Assembly (NCBI GenBank): GCA_021464245.1
Contig: JADCRB010000161.1
Coordinates: 186,001-250,000 of the forward strand
DNA: 64,000 nucleotides
Source of the DNA: Carallia brachiata
Lineage: Eukaryota; Streptophyta; Magnoliopsida; Malpighiales; Rhizophoraceae
Reading direction: 5' to 3'
Shown: positions 20,154-31,747 of the stretch, in pieces
Layout: the number at the start of each line of letters is the position of its first letter
How positions within the stretch are numbered: position 1 is the first letter of the stretch
Made by a program: the position numbers and the translations under genes
Notes under the pieces: generated by a model
Database searches by the model: none
Seen by the model: the letters and a program-made list of their open reading frames with translations, nothing else
What the model was told of the DNA's origin: nothing

Positions 20154-21366
20154 CAAGCTTCAGCTTTTTTACTCAGAACTCCGGCATGTCAGCTGTCCAT
20201 GTAAATTTGAAGTCATGTCCCAAATCTGCCGATTAGTTGACCTAAAGGGACTTGCTCGTAGCTCTAAAAACTATAGAGCCATACGTATATATTTGGCTGT
20301 ATGAACATGATTCACATCTGGGTGATCATATGCGCCAAAGTTTGCATGCTTTGCTTTACCATAATTTGCTGATTCTTCATTGCAACTTGGTTAGAGTAGT
20401 TGCTAATTGTTAGCTGCATTCAAATTGCATGTTGCTATGAGTTTAAGTGCACGAATTGTTCAATCACAAAATCCTTATAGTGCATGAATTGCTATCTGTA
20501 AATGCTATTCAATGATGTTGCTCGGAGTATGACTTGAGTAAGTGTTTGAGTCTTGCAATTTGCTTCAGTAGTAATGGTTTCTTCCAGTCAAGTATTGTCA
20601 TTGACTGTATTGCTCCTTGTATTGCTCCTTAGTAAATTGGGTGCCTAAGTTGCAATATTTGGATTGAGACATCATTATACCAAACGATCCAAAGATACCA
20701 ACTTAGAAACTTATTATTCTGTTGTTCTAAGTCCTGTATTGCTCAATCTTTGACATGAGGCGTGGTAAAGCTGTGAAGTTTGAGCAACTTCAAAAGTTTG
20801 AACACTTAGTCAGACAAGTCGGCTGCTATACATATTATATTAAGTCTTTGATACAATATAAAGGATCAGTTATGGCGGATGTGTACTGAATAAAAACATT
20901 TTGCCCCATTAGAGGGAAAAGAGTCAAAGCAGGTCGGAATATGTATAATTCATTTGATCGGAACTAATCTGAAAGTCAAACCCAGTGAGCTGCATCAATT
21001 GCTGACCAAAACAAAAATAGCTTAGAATTCAACCCCAGAAAATTTTAATAAAGCCCATGAATTTCTATGCCGTTAGATTTAATGACTTCTATGAGATCCA
21101 AAGATTTAATGACTTTTTTTTTAGCAAGTTCATTAACAAAATATTATTGGAAATGGTCATCATAATTCAGTCAGCAAAGTTGTGCTCTAAAACCCCAAAT
21201 TAGACCAAAAAAAAAAAAAACCCAAATTACCAAAACCAGATCAAGACGAACAAACACGAAGACAAAATAAACTCGAATCTGGTGCCGAGACAACAGAAAA
21301 AAGAACAGACCCTGAAGCACACCCTCGCAATTCACACACATTTCTGTGCAGAAACTTAAGAGGGCA
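20154..21366. other. DDA1 3' UTR and spacer to ISPF
   Basis: No additional gene seen. 21110-21366 just before the ISPF start is A-rich with a run of about 14 A at 21209-21222 and may include the ISPF promoter and 5' UTR. No clear TATA box can be singled out. Confidence 0.5.
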
Positions 21367-23499
21367 ATGGCCACTCACTTATGCACAACCTATTCCCCAA
21401 TTTCCACCAACAAAATCAACAGCAAGACGCTTTGTTTTCCTTCACAGCCTCGTACTGGTAATAGTTGTTCCTCGTACCGGCAGCAGCAGCTTCTCTCTGG
21501 AAAACAGCCAGGCTTTCCATATCAGCAGCAGCTGCATCCACCGCTGTGCAAGTCGATGGACCCGCAACCTCTAGTAAGCCATCCAAGTCTTTACCTTTCA
21601 GGGTTGGCCATGGATTCGATCTCCCACCGTTTGGAGCCTGGGTACCCTCTGATTATAGGTGGGATTGATGTGCCTCACGAGAGAGGCTGTGAGGCTCACT
21701 CTGATGGTAAATTCTCTTGATTCTTGTTGGATATTCTTGCCTTTTAATCTGTACTCAATTCGAAATTTATGATTTTTATTGCCTGTTTGATAGTAGGTGA
21801 TTGAAAATTTGGAATCTTTATGTTAATTTTGCTGTAGCATGAAAACAAGGAAAAGGGTCTTCTTTTATATCGAAAAATTCAACCTTCAAACATTGGAGTT
21901 TAGCCAATAGTTGTGGCTGTGGGTAGGGCTTTCGCTCCTCTGTCTCGGGCGATCTGTGTGGACTTCGGGCAGCACAAAATGCACCACTTCCATATAGGCA
22001 GGTGGTAACCTAACCTTTAATAGTCTGTTCGAGTTGGAGCCCCTTATTAAAGAGATCTCCTTTTGCGGGTTTGTTTCGTGTTTAATTTAGAAATGTCAAT
22101 CAAGTGGAAGTTGGTTTATGTAATTGTTTTTTTATGGAGGTGTAATTGTGGTTTGCAGGAGATGTGTTACTGCACTGTGTTGTGGATGCAATTTTGGGGG
22201 CACTTGGACTCCCCGATATTGGGCAGATATTCCCGGATTCTGATCCCAAGTGGAAAGGAGCACCATCCTCTGTTTTTATAAGAGAAGCTGTAAGTTTTTG
22301 TTCTTTTGCACAGAATTCTTCAGGAGTTCTAATTTGCTTTTGATCTTGTTAAAACTGTTTACTTAACATTAAGCCCCGTTATCATTGTCAACAGTTAGTG
22401 TAGATTTAACTGCAAATTCACTAGTACCAAATTAGTAAAAGCTCAGATTAATTCCTCAAATATCATTCTTTGAACACTGACTTTTACAACATGAACCAGT
22501 CTGAGATCCTGTCCTTGTAGTTGACAAAGAATTAGCAGGATCTTTTGTAAGTTAGTTATGTGATATTTTACTGCAATGAGCAGAGCAATTTGCAAACGAT
22601 GGCACCTGAGTTTTACCTCACCTTTGTCAATCCGTCAATATGCCTACCTGAGCTGGTGTTTTAAGGTATGGCATGTGAGGGGATGCTCTTCTATGGGAGT
22701 TGTTCTTCTGAAATAATAGGTCTATAGCCTCGTCTTAAACAATGGGACTTGGCTTTTCTGAGTTAAAAGTTTACATTTAGATGTGTTGGTCAAAAAAAAA
22801 GTTTACAATTGCATTGAGATTAAGAGATTTGACTTTTTTCTTGCTTTGAACAATACATCTTGAAAAGAAGTGCTTCTAGTACTACTACGTAGCCATTGCT
22901 TGACATGGTGTTGGGAGTCTTGGGCCTCAACCACATGGGTGTAGACGTGTTGGGAGTCTTGGGCCTCAACCACATGGGTGTAGACAGCATTCATTTCATC
23001 AAAGGATAAGGTTGTGTCCAACCTATCCATCGCAAGGACTCCATATTGGTGGAATTATAACTGGTCACCGGCCTTTATCATTCTAATGCTCAGACTCCCG
23101 CATTATTTGAACAGTTTTATTCATCTGCTTCTGCATCATCTGAGCATTTGTTGTACGATATTGTTTCTGCATTCATTGGAATTTCACCTGATTCCATAGA
23201 ATCTTTAAACGATTCAGTTGATCTGCTCTGTTAAGTTGATCTTATGTGATATTAACTGATTCCAGGTGAGACTCATGCATGAGGCAGGTTATGATATTGG
23301 AAACTTGGATGCAACCTTGATTCTTCAAAGACCAAAACTTAGCCCATTCAAGGAGGCCATTAGGGCGAATTTGTCCGAGTTGCTAGGAGCAGATCCATCT
23401 GTTGTCAACCTGAAAGCAAAAACTCACGAGAAAGTTGATAGCCTTGGCGAGAATAGAAGTATTGCAGCTCACACCGTTGTTCTTCTGATGAAGAAGTGA
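21367..23499 (+). CDS. ISPF: 2-C-methyl-D-erythritol 2,4-cyclodiphosphate synthase, plastid
   Basis: Three exons: 21367-21706, 22159-22289 and 23266-23499, together 705 nt or about 234 aa. The first ~75 residues are Ser/Ala-rich and lack acids, as in a chloroplast transit peptide. The catalytic domain follows with GHGFDL plus the zinc-binding region, [39 protein letters not shown] and [18 protein letters not shown]. The enzyme makes MEcPP in the plastid MEP pathway to isoprenoids. Two frame shifts occur in exon 1: a T run at 21465 seems one base short, and a C run at 21623-21625 seems one too long, splitting the conserved GFDxH motif. The two compensate, so about 53 codons lie in another frame. 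Sequencing indels are the likeliest cause, since exons 2 and 3 are perfect. Confidence 0.9.
22909..22986. repeat. Two-copy 39-bp tandem repeat in ISPF intron 2
   Basis: The unit starts GTGTTGGGAGTCTTGGGCC and ends CACATGGGTGTAGAC. Two copies are identical and adjoin directly. Confidence 0.9.
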
Positions 23500-23814
23500 A
23501 AGAGGGAACTTCAAAAGACATTGTTGTATGGTGTTGCAGGAAAGTTTACTACCAATATTGTCGGTTCGCTCAAACAATTTCCTTAAACCAAGTTTATCGT
23601 AAACTCGATCGGTCTCTGTTGTAACTTAATAAAGAGTATCTTTTGCATGACGTGTTCACTTGAATGTTACTGAATTCCTAATCTGTATCATGCAAGTCAT
23701 TTCCCGATGACAATGTCCTCTATCTTGTTTGGCTGTGGGGTCTTTATGTTGTTTTCTTTGTGTTTTTTCACCTACTTGGGACGGATTCCCCTCAAAGTTT
23801 TAAGTAATGTATAA

Positions 23815-24080
23815 TTATAGGTAAAAAGGTTGCAAGAATCGGACCTTGGTGCAGCGGAGCGCGCTTTTTTTTTTTGGGTCCTTGACTCCCCGGTATTCGG
23901 AAGGCCCAATTGGGTCAAATTCCGACTAATTCGGTGCGGGGTCATGAGCAGCCCAGCGAACTGAGGTTTACCCCTCCCAGCGAGCGTTCTTTCCATCCGC
24001 AAGACTCGAACCTGAGACCTTACTTAAGGGGAAAGGAGCCTGCGTTACTCCTACCAACGCTCGTTTTAAGAGCGCGCTTT
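23815..24080 (-). repeat. tRNA-derived SINE-like element
   Basis: On the - strand GAGCGTTGGTAGGAGTAACG resembles a pol III box A, and about 55 nt further AGGTTCGAGTCTTGC is a good box B. The body continues as a GC-richer block (TGGGAGGGGTAAACCTC … GACCCCGCACCGAATT) and ends near oligo(A) (T-run 23867-23876). It is too degenerate and long for a functional tRNA. Confidence 0.55.
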
Positions 24081-24857
24081 TTGCCCGCGTGTTCGAGTCA
24101 TATAGGGTGCAATTTCAGTGTTTATCTTTTTTCCCTTTCATTAGCTCGTCTTTCTGTTTTTTTTTTTCTCCCCTTCATTTACGCCTCTTTCTTGTTTTTT
24201 CTTCTTTTATTTTTTTAAAGAAACCTGTAAATTTTTTTTATTTCTCTATAAACCTATTAATAATGTAGTTGTTAAAATTATTTTCATTTATTTTTAAATT
24301 TTTTCAATAATTTTTTTATATTTATATTAACACTTTTTTAAAAATACTTTATCTTTTAATAAAATAAATTATTAATAATGATTGTTATTAAAAAAAGAAA
24401 AATTATTTAAAAATATATTTTTTATTCAAATATATATTTGTTTATAAAATTGACATCAATTCTATTAGTTATAAATTTATAGTAATATTTTTTTATAACG
24501 AATATTATAAAAAATCTATTATACAATCACATAAGAGATAAATAATTAAATAATTACTTATACAGAAAAAAATGTATTTGATAAAAAATAAAAAATTTAA
24601 AACATTAAAATTTACAAGATATAATATTTATTATTCATAATAATTAACATAATTTTTTGTTTTCATTATAAATATTAGTTATTGTTATTATATGTTTATA
24701 TATCAAATTCGTCGCACTTGTAAAATTTTTTTGGATTCATCCTTGTTCATAATGGGGTGCTGAAGCCCAATGTGGTGAACCAAATTACCTAAGAATGAAC
24801 AACAAATTGGTGCAAAATGTATGTTGAACTCCATTAGCTATAGTTATCATCTGAATT
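24081..24857. other. AT-rich spacer, nothing recognised
   Basis: Very AT-rich with long TTTTTTATT and ATAATTAA tracts. No open frame, repeat boundary or gene signal is supported. Confidence 0.6.
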
Positions 24858-25295
24858 TAGGAGGGAATTTTCAAAATATAAAACGTCGTGTCCCCTAGTT
24901 AATTTGGTAGTTATGGAGATGCGTCCATTGATGAAGAAACACGCTAAAAGAGTAGTGTCTATAAGGCCCAAAAGACGCATCTGTTGACCAAATAACTACT
25001 GAATTAATCTCCTTATAAATATGTGATGTGGTCAGTCACATAGATACAGAGAAGACAGAAAAATCCACACATTATATAATAGCAATTCTGCAACACACAA
25101 AAGTTATTCTCGAGGTTGATTTCAGTAGTACAAACTGCAGTCAAGTGTTGCTTCATTTTATCCTGTGAGGGAATTCGCTATAACCTGCTTGCACCGATAT
25201 GAGGCGAATTTTGCCTTAAGGAAAAGTGGCATGTTACACGACTTGAAGCAATTCTTTCTTTCATTTCCAAACTTATCATCTTTCATGTTCCAACA
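24858..25295 (+). repeat. 5' LTR of non-autonomous element
   Basis: Ends TGTTCCAACA. Contains the TATA-like CTTATAAATATG near 25013, repeated at the same place in the 3' copy. No canonical tRNA-primer site follows; the next bases are atcttaaggc. Confidence 0.8.
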
Positions 25296-25956
25296 ATCTT
25301 AAGGCAAAATTATTCAATTTGTGATTGGATCGTTTGAAAGAATAGGCTTCTGACTTGTGGATAAAGGTGTGTTCCTTTTTCAATTGTGTGGAACTTAAAA
25401 AAATCCCAAAATAAGGTATGTTTTGTCCCTAATTGTGTGAAAACATCATATTTAAGATCCATGATAAAAAAATATAATATTTTATTGTTAATACATTAAC
25501 ATAAGGATTATGTTTTGCATTCAAAATATAAGAGCACGATGTACTTCATTTAAAATTGCTAGTTTCCATGCAAGTTAAAAAAAAAAATGATAATGATGAG
25601 TTATTTAACTGCATTATTTTCTTGTATCCACATATGAATGTGTTGACCAATTACAACGTTATGTAGTTATTAGAATCATTAAGCATGATGATTTATTGCA
25701 CGTTACATGCATGTATATATTTGGGATGATGGTCTGCATAGACATACTTGAAGATATCACGTTGAATTATTCATCTATAAACATAATCATATTTTATATA
25801 TATGGCATGAGACATATAAACTGTTTACACTTATGGAATGCCATTGGTTATATACTTGAATAATTGTTCTACTTGCACAAGAAACTTCTACATCTAGTAC
25901 AAAAAAGATTTGACTTTAGATGGTTTTTAATACTGATGTTGCATGGAAATACATGA

Positions 25957-25958
<2 letters not shown>

Positions 25959-25992
<34 letters not shown>
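25959..25992. repeat. (AT)n microsatellite
   Basis: About 16 uninterrupted AT units inside the element. Confidence 0.95.
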
Positions 25993-25994
<2 letters not shown>

Positions 25995-26084
25995 GTATGC
26001 TATAGATGGAGTCTCTAGAATTATAATTCCAATAGACATCAAATTAAAATGTGGAGGGGTGACTCTTAGTAAGAAAAGTCATTA

Positions 26085-26645
26085 CCATTGATGGGAAGAG
26101 ATGTGATTTTTCATGAGAAGAGACGTAACTCTTCAACGAAAAAAAGACGTTACTCTTAAATAGAAGAGACAAAACTCTTCAAAGGAAGAGACATGACTTT
26201 TCATAAGAAAAGATATGACCATTAGTGGAAAGAGACGCGACCCTTTATGGGAAGAGATGCAACCTTGCATGGAAAGACACATGACTTTTCATGGAAAGAG
26301 ATGCGACTCTTCATGAAAAGAGATGTGACTCTTCGAAAGAAAAGACGTTACTTTTCAAAAGAAGAGACGAGATTCTTCAAAGGAAAAGACATGACTCTTG
26401 ACAAAAAAGATACGATCTTTAGTGGGAAGAGTCATGACCATTGATAGAAAGAGACGTGATCTTCATCAAAAGAGATGTGACTCTTCAAAGGAAAAGACGT
26501 TACTCTTTAAGAGAAGAGACGAAACTCTTCAAAGGAAGAGACATGACTGTTGGTCGGAAAAGACACGACTCTTAATGGGAAGAGACGTGACCCTTTATGG
26601 GAAGAGATGTGACTTTTGTGAAGAAAGACATGTTTTTTCGAAAAG
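26085..26645 (+). repeat. Degenerate ~27-bp tandem array
   Basis: About 20 units of the type GAAGAGACGTGACTCTTCAT, spaced mostly 26-30 bp. Each unit has an AAGAG…CTCTT inverted pair that could form a small hairpin. Because many spacings are near multiples of three, two overlapping open frames (26247-26444 and 26398-26682) run through it, translating as repeats rich in K, R, D and T. These are probably a by-product of the array and not a real protein. Confidence 0.85.
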
Positions 26646-27297
26646 TCAATTACATGTTAAAAGAAGGTTAATCCTTAACTAAAAAGTTAACAAGAACTTG
26701 ATGAATGAGTCATCAAATGAGGGATGGGTTTAAATCCATAATTACTAATCACCCATAATGGACGCTCAACTCAACGCTTGATACAACGTCAAGTTTTGAG
26801 TTTTCAATGAGTTAAAGGACATCATTAGTGTGATTGAAGCACTATACTTAAATTATTTTCATCCCGAGTTACCTAGTGTTTGGTTCCCGCAGTTTACTTG
26901 AGATGATGAGTTTATACAACTCTTAACAGACTTTGTAAAAGTTGTCTTATCGCGGGGGCACTTAGTCTGCCTATATGAATGTGGAATGGTGCCGTTCCAA
27001 GAAATTTAAAGATTTGACTTAAAACATCTATGAAAAGGATATGGACACATGACCATACACGTGTCACATAAACTATAGAGATGTTTGTAGTTGTAAGGTC
27101 AATTGTGTGAAGTGGTTCTACAGCTCACCAATAAGAATATTTGGTTTCAAGGCATAGTCTACCATATTATTCGGGTTTGTTGTAACGTACACTTCACTAT
27201 GTAGTGGTTTCAAGGTGTAGTCTACCACTGCTTATGCAATTGACAATCATAATTACTAAAATTATTATATTTTCAAATTTTGAAAATGGCGGGGGAT

Positions 27298-27735
27298 TGT
27301 TGGGGAATTTTCAAAATATAAAACGTCGTGTCCCCTAATTAATTTGATAGTTATGGAGATGCGTCCATTGATGAAGAAACACGCTAAAAGAGTAGTATCT
27401 ATAGGGCCCAAAAGACGCATCTCTTAACCAAATAACTACCGAATTAATCTCCTTATAAATATGTGATGTGGTCAGTCACATAGATATAGAGAAGACAGAA
27501 AAATTCACACATTATATAATAGCAATTCTGCAACACTACAAAAGTTATTCTCGAGGGTTTGATTTCAGTAGTGCAAACTGCAGTCAAGTGTTGCTTCATT
27601 TTATCCTATGAGGGAATTCGCTATAATCTGCTTGCAACGATATGAGGGCGAATTTTATCTTAAGGAAAGTGGCATTATTATACGACTTGAAACAATTCTT
27701 TCATTTCCAAACTCACCATCTTTAATGTTCCAACA
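27298..27735 (+). repeat. 3' LTR of non-autonomous element
   Basis: Begins TGTTGGGGAATTTTC and ends TTCCAACA, giving a 6-bp inverted end (TGTTGG/CCAACA). Differs from the 5' LTR by scattered substitutions and small indels. Confidence 0.85.
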
Positions 27736-28734
27736 GCAAAGACTACAATGACTTGAAACTTACATGATTTGACGACTTTTGATCGTGACAATATGCGAAC
27801 CACATAATTTATGTGGCGGATAAAAATCATAAAATGTTATGGGTGCAGCCACATTTATTCAGAGAGGGAAATGTTAGAAGCACGGGTTTTGGGTGTTGGA
27901 CGGGTGGGGAAACGGAGACAGGGAGAAGAGAGACCCGATTGGTGGAATCCATAACTTTTTAATTTTTGTTTTCTTAAAATATATATCATGTGTGTAATTA
28001 TTAAACTCGATATGCAGAGATTTAAAGATAGAGATTCATTAAAGATAATGTAAATAAAAGCTAATATCGATATGCAATATATATTATATGTATAATGATT
28101 AAAGTTGATGTACAATAGATATGAATTAAAAAATAAAAAAAAAGAAAATTAACTCATATTACTCTGTTAGAATACCAGACCACACCTTGAGTAATTACAA
28201 GTGTCTAGCCATTTCAAAAGTTTATCCATGTTTGACCCTAGGCAATAATAATTAGGTTTTGGGACAAGTTCAAAGGGTTCTAGAAGAAGAACAGTTTCCA
28301 AAGATGCCAGCATTGTTACTTATTTGAAACCTGGGTCAGAATCCATACCTTACAACGTTGGCGGCAAGTGGCTTCAGACCCGAATCATTGAAACTTAGTA
28401 GCATAAGTTAAATGTTCTTCCTATGCTGATCATTCTTCGTTGAATATTGGTTTCAAACTGGGGGATCCAAGAACCACAGATTTTGAAAGTTGCAAGAAAA
28501 GCAACATATTCACAGGAGCTTATCACATAATTTGGCCATTGCTACTTGATTTGACATTGTTGAGCGTCCAAGCTTTCTTAAAGCAAAACTGCGGATGATA
28601 ATTGGACTTTCAACTCTCCACCTAACAGGAATTACAAAACCTGTTTGACTTTTGAATGACTGAAAAGATTCAACCCAAAAGGGTAAGATGAACAGCTAGC
28701 CGGTCCAATTAGCAACCATGGTGGCTTCAAAGGT
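27736..28734. other. Intergenic, no gene recognised
   Basis: 28150-28700 is less AT-rich and could be transposon-derived, but no protein similarity is recognised in any frame. Confidence 0.5.
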
Positions 28735-28935
28735 AAAAGGTAGGTTTATATAATAAGATAAAATAAAATTGTGCAAGTTTGCGCATAAACAATAAGAAAG
28801 GAAAATATTATAGCCAATCCCTGTTATGGCTGCGTAAAAGGTAGGTTTATATAATAAGATACAATTGTGCCAAGTTTGTACATAAACAATAAGAAAGGAA
28901 AACATTATAGCCAATTGCTTTTATGGCTGCGTAAC
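28735..28935. repeat. Two-copy ~101-bp tandem duplication
   Basis: Both copies start AAAAGGTAGGTTTATATAAT and contain CATAAACAATAAGAAAGGAA and TTATGGCTGCGTAA. The second has small substitutions and a deletion, so the duplication is not recent. Confidence 0.9.
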
Positions 28936-29947
28936 AATATGAGACCAAAAGCTATAACACTTTGAATTTTCTGGAACACCCATGATAAAATATACCCCTT
29001 TAAATCAGACCCAGTTAAGCAATTTATTGAATGTTTCTAGTTGAACCATGTATGGGACCTTCAGAATTTGTGAGTTTATATGATTTGGGTCTAATGTTTG
29101 TATATGGAAACAAGTATTATGATCATTAGATTGAATAGCTGCAAATTAAATGTGATCGTTGGATTATCTGAATGTGTTGTACAGTCTTTCATTCTAACTA
29201 ATATATGTGTAATTGAGATTTCAACCAACCCAGCTTGTCTAAACAGTGGACTCATGGCTAGAAGCTAGTGTTGAATAGGTCTCCTAGCAATATAATTGCA
29301 GGGGAAAGACTAAGTCTTGGATGGGTTTCATGGGTTATGCCTCCCTTCAATCGACAAAGCAATGACGCATTGATCAAGATTCATTTTTCTTCACTTGACT
29401 TGACTAGTTGAGGTGGGGTCAACGCCATTTGATTAAGGGTAGTGCCAAAACATAGTCGGCTCCAATTAGGAAAAAGTTTAGTATTTTTTATTAATGAATC
29501 ATAACAGCCGTTATATTAAATTTAATGAACATAATTATATTAATATTTTATGTAATAATTTTTTTATATTATATATTATGTGGTATCGTTATTTTAAATT
29601 TTAGAATATTAACTCTTAAATTTAATTTTATTATTTTATATTTTATAATATAATTATATTTATTAATAAATAATTATGTTCGTTGACTTAATAGGGGGGC
29701 ACCATGCCTTGTGCACCGTTTGGCTCCCTATGTGCGCTCCTCCAATTAATAGCCGTGGTCCCAGGGGTGCCTAGCACTCTAACTCGTCTTCTCTCTTTCT
29801 CTGTCCATTATAAATTCCGTACCTTTCCGATGTTGCAATAAGAATAAGGCACCCTGTCCGGAAAATATATTTATTAGAATATCTTAGTTTTGTTTTTAAA
29901 TTTTAGTAACTTTGTTTATTTTCGTGTCCTTTCGACCTCTCTGATAA

Positions 29948-29978
<31 letters not shown>

Positions 29979-30050
29979 GCACGCTGTTGGGGGGCATCTG
30001 TAATTAATGAAAAGATTTGACACTATCTAATACAGCACCATGTTTATAAG
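28936..30050. other. Intergenic with a small foldback repeat
   Basis: 29520-29684 starts TAATGAACATAATTATATT and ends with the near inverse AATAATTATGTTCGTT, suggesting a ~165-bp MITE-like element. 29696-29770 is a GC-richer island. No gene seen. Confidence 0.45.
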
Positions 30051-30548
30051 TAGGATATTCATTTTATAAGTTCTAAATTTTTATAATTTTTTTATATATA
30101 AATTTTAAATTTTTTTAAATTTTATTTGAATTTTAAATTTTTTAATTTCGTACGAAATTAGTCCATTTGTAAATGAAAAGTGATCAATCTATTAAAAAAA
30201 TAATTTTGAACTTCCAAAAATTATTTGAAAAAAGGTGAAATATATTAATTAAAAATTTTTTCTATCAAAAAATATGTACTTTGTATATTTAATTCGTATA
30301 TTTTATTGATTAAAAAATATTTTATATGCATATTTATTGATAAAAAATTATTTATTTATTTATTTGATTTTTTTTAATAATTTTCATTAATCTAAACTCA
30401 TTTATTAACAGATTGATCACTTTTTGTAAATAAAAGAATTAATTTAGTAAAAAATTAAAAAGTTTAGAAGTCAAATGAAATATTAAAAAAGTTTAAAATT
30501 TATATATAAAAAAATGTAAAAATTTGGGACAAAAAAATTATATTTTCC
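30051..30548. repeat. MITE-like foldback element, copy B
   Basis: About 500 bp of the same length and internal order as copy A (1576-2074): 'gaaattagtcca…aaaagtgatcaat…' on the left and '…gattgatcactttttgtaaat…' on the right. Ends TAGGATATTC / …ATATTTTCC are inverted. Flanking GTTTATAAG (30042-30050) and GTTTATAGG (30549-30557) look like a 9-bp target duplication with one mismatch, which points to a Mutator-like mobiliser. Confidence 0.7.
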
Positions 30549-31676
30549 GTTTATAGGTAGGGGACCATGTGGGTTACAAAATAAAAATGTCGTATACCCT
30601 TCTTTCACGGCAGTGGCCACTAGTGTAGAATTGTCCAAAAATTGTCGGAACAAATTTGTGTACGTCTTATTAAGGATGAATTGAAAAATGAAAAATTTAG
30701 AATAAACAGATCGTGTGAATCTATTGGAGAATGGACTCCTTGTTAGTCAAGAACTTACACATTTGTCTCATAAAATTAATTTTGAGAAGAAAAGTGTAAA
30801 ATTTTGGGATAATAATAATTTATCTTCGTTACGTAACACACAATTTAAAAAGTTTCCTAACATAAAAAAAAAAAAAAAGCAAAGGATGAGATGCAAATTG
30901 ATAATTTTTTTTTTTTGAGTTTATTATAAGGTTTATTGGATGATGAGAGGATATGAATCTCCCATTTCTTATATTGCAGTGTCTCCTTTTTAAAATTTGA
31001 TCTGAAGGTCTCTAATTTAAATTGTTAACCAATGAGAGTCACCTTGGAGACCAATTTTGGTTGTTAGGTATAAGTGCCCCCCCTGCCGCCACGCCATGCA
31101 GATGGTTTAGAAGTCATAATTTGTTTAAACGATTTGCTAGTAGGGACAAAATTGTGTGAAGAAATTTTGTTTTTCCATGTTCGGTCTAATTAAAAAATGA
31201 GTGGTCCTTCGAATTTCACTTTGATTAATCGAAGAATTTTTTAAAATTTCATGCTTCCTGAAGTCAGATCTCACGAATTTGTCAAAGAAGAACATTTAGC
31301 TCCTTCTTGGAACGTACCCTCGCAATTTTCCACTAAAATTTTCCAAGTAAGCGAATGCGACCATGACTTTAACTATGTGAAATATACAAATAGGCATGCC
31401 ACTTCTAAGGAAGCTGCAATCTCCACCTTACATGCCTGGTTTTTAATAAAAGACACCAGGGAGACGCAGAAAATAGATGAGATTAGAGATATGATTCTAA
31501 TTATAAGAGTTAAAATTATCTCCTTAAATAGAAAGACAAAAACAAATAATTTCATTCACTTTCTGTCGTCTTATAAATTTTTTATCTAAATTTTTTATTC
31601 TTTTAAATTACTTTTGACTCATAATATATCGCAAGCACTGACGACTACTGCATCCAAAGGCTTGTTTACTAATCTC
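30549..31676. other. Intergenic and ACS upstream region
   Basis: The 112-codon frame at 31251-31589 has no recognised domain and lies close upstream of the ACS promoter. It is not supported as a gene. Confidence 0.5.
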
Positions 31677-31684
31677 TATAAATA
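31677..31684 (+). promoter_or_regulatory. ACS TATA box
   Basis: TATAAATA, 71 nt before the ACS start codon, followed by a 5'UTR-like stretch without ATG. Confidence 0.7.
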
Positions 31685-31747
31685 CTTGGATATATCTCAG
31701 AACTCACCACTTGAGAACTTTGAAGCAAAATTAAGCACTTTTCCAAA

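Larger units (their letters stand above)
24858..27735 (+). mobile_element. Non-autonomous LTR retrotransposon
   Basis: Two LTRs of about 438 bp with roughly 95% identity by eye (24858-25295 and 27298-27735), bounded TGTTGG...CCAACA. The right LTR is preceded by GAAAATGGCGGGGGATTG, a good polypurine tract, so the element reads on the + strand. The 2-kb interior encodes no recognisable gag or pol. It contains an (AT)n run and a degenerate 27-bp tandem array. The first bases of the left LTR differ (ttaggaggg instead of TGTTGGGG) and no target duplication is visible, so the left edge may be damaged. Confidence 0.85.

Noticed and set aside
22803..23030. - strand frame in ISPF intron 2
   Set aside because: Its repeated segment only mirrors the 39-bp duplication; no domain recognised.
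23980..24060. Functional tRNA gene
   Set aside because: Box A and box B are present but no cloverleaf or anticodon stem can be drawn; fits a SINE.
26085..26645. CRISPR-like array
   Set aside because: Units are degenerate and contiguous without unique spacers, and the genome is a plant.
26247..26682. Repeat protein in the non-autonomous element
   Set aside because: Frames exist only because the tandem unit is near a multiple of three; no start context or conserved ends.
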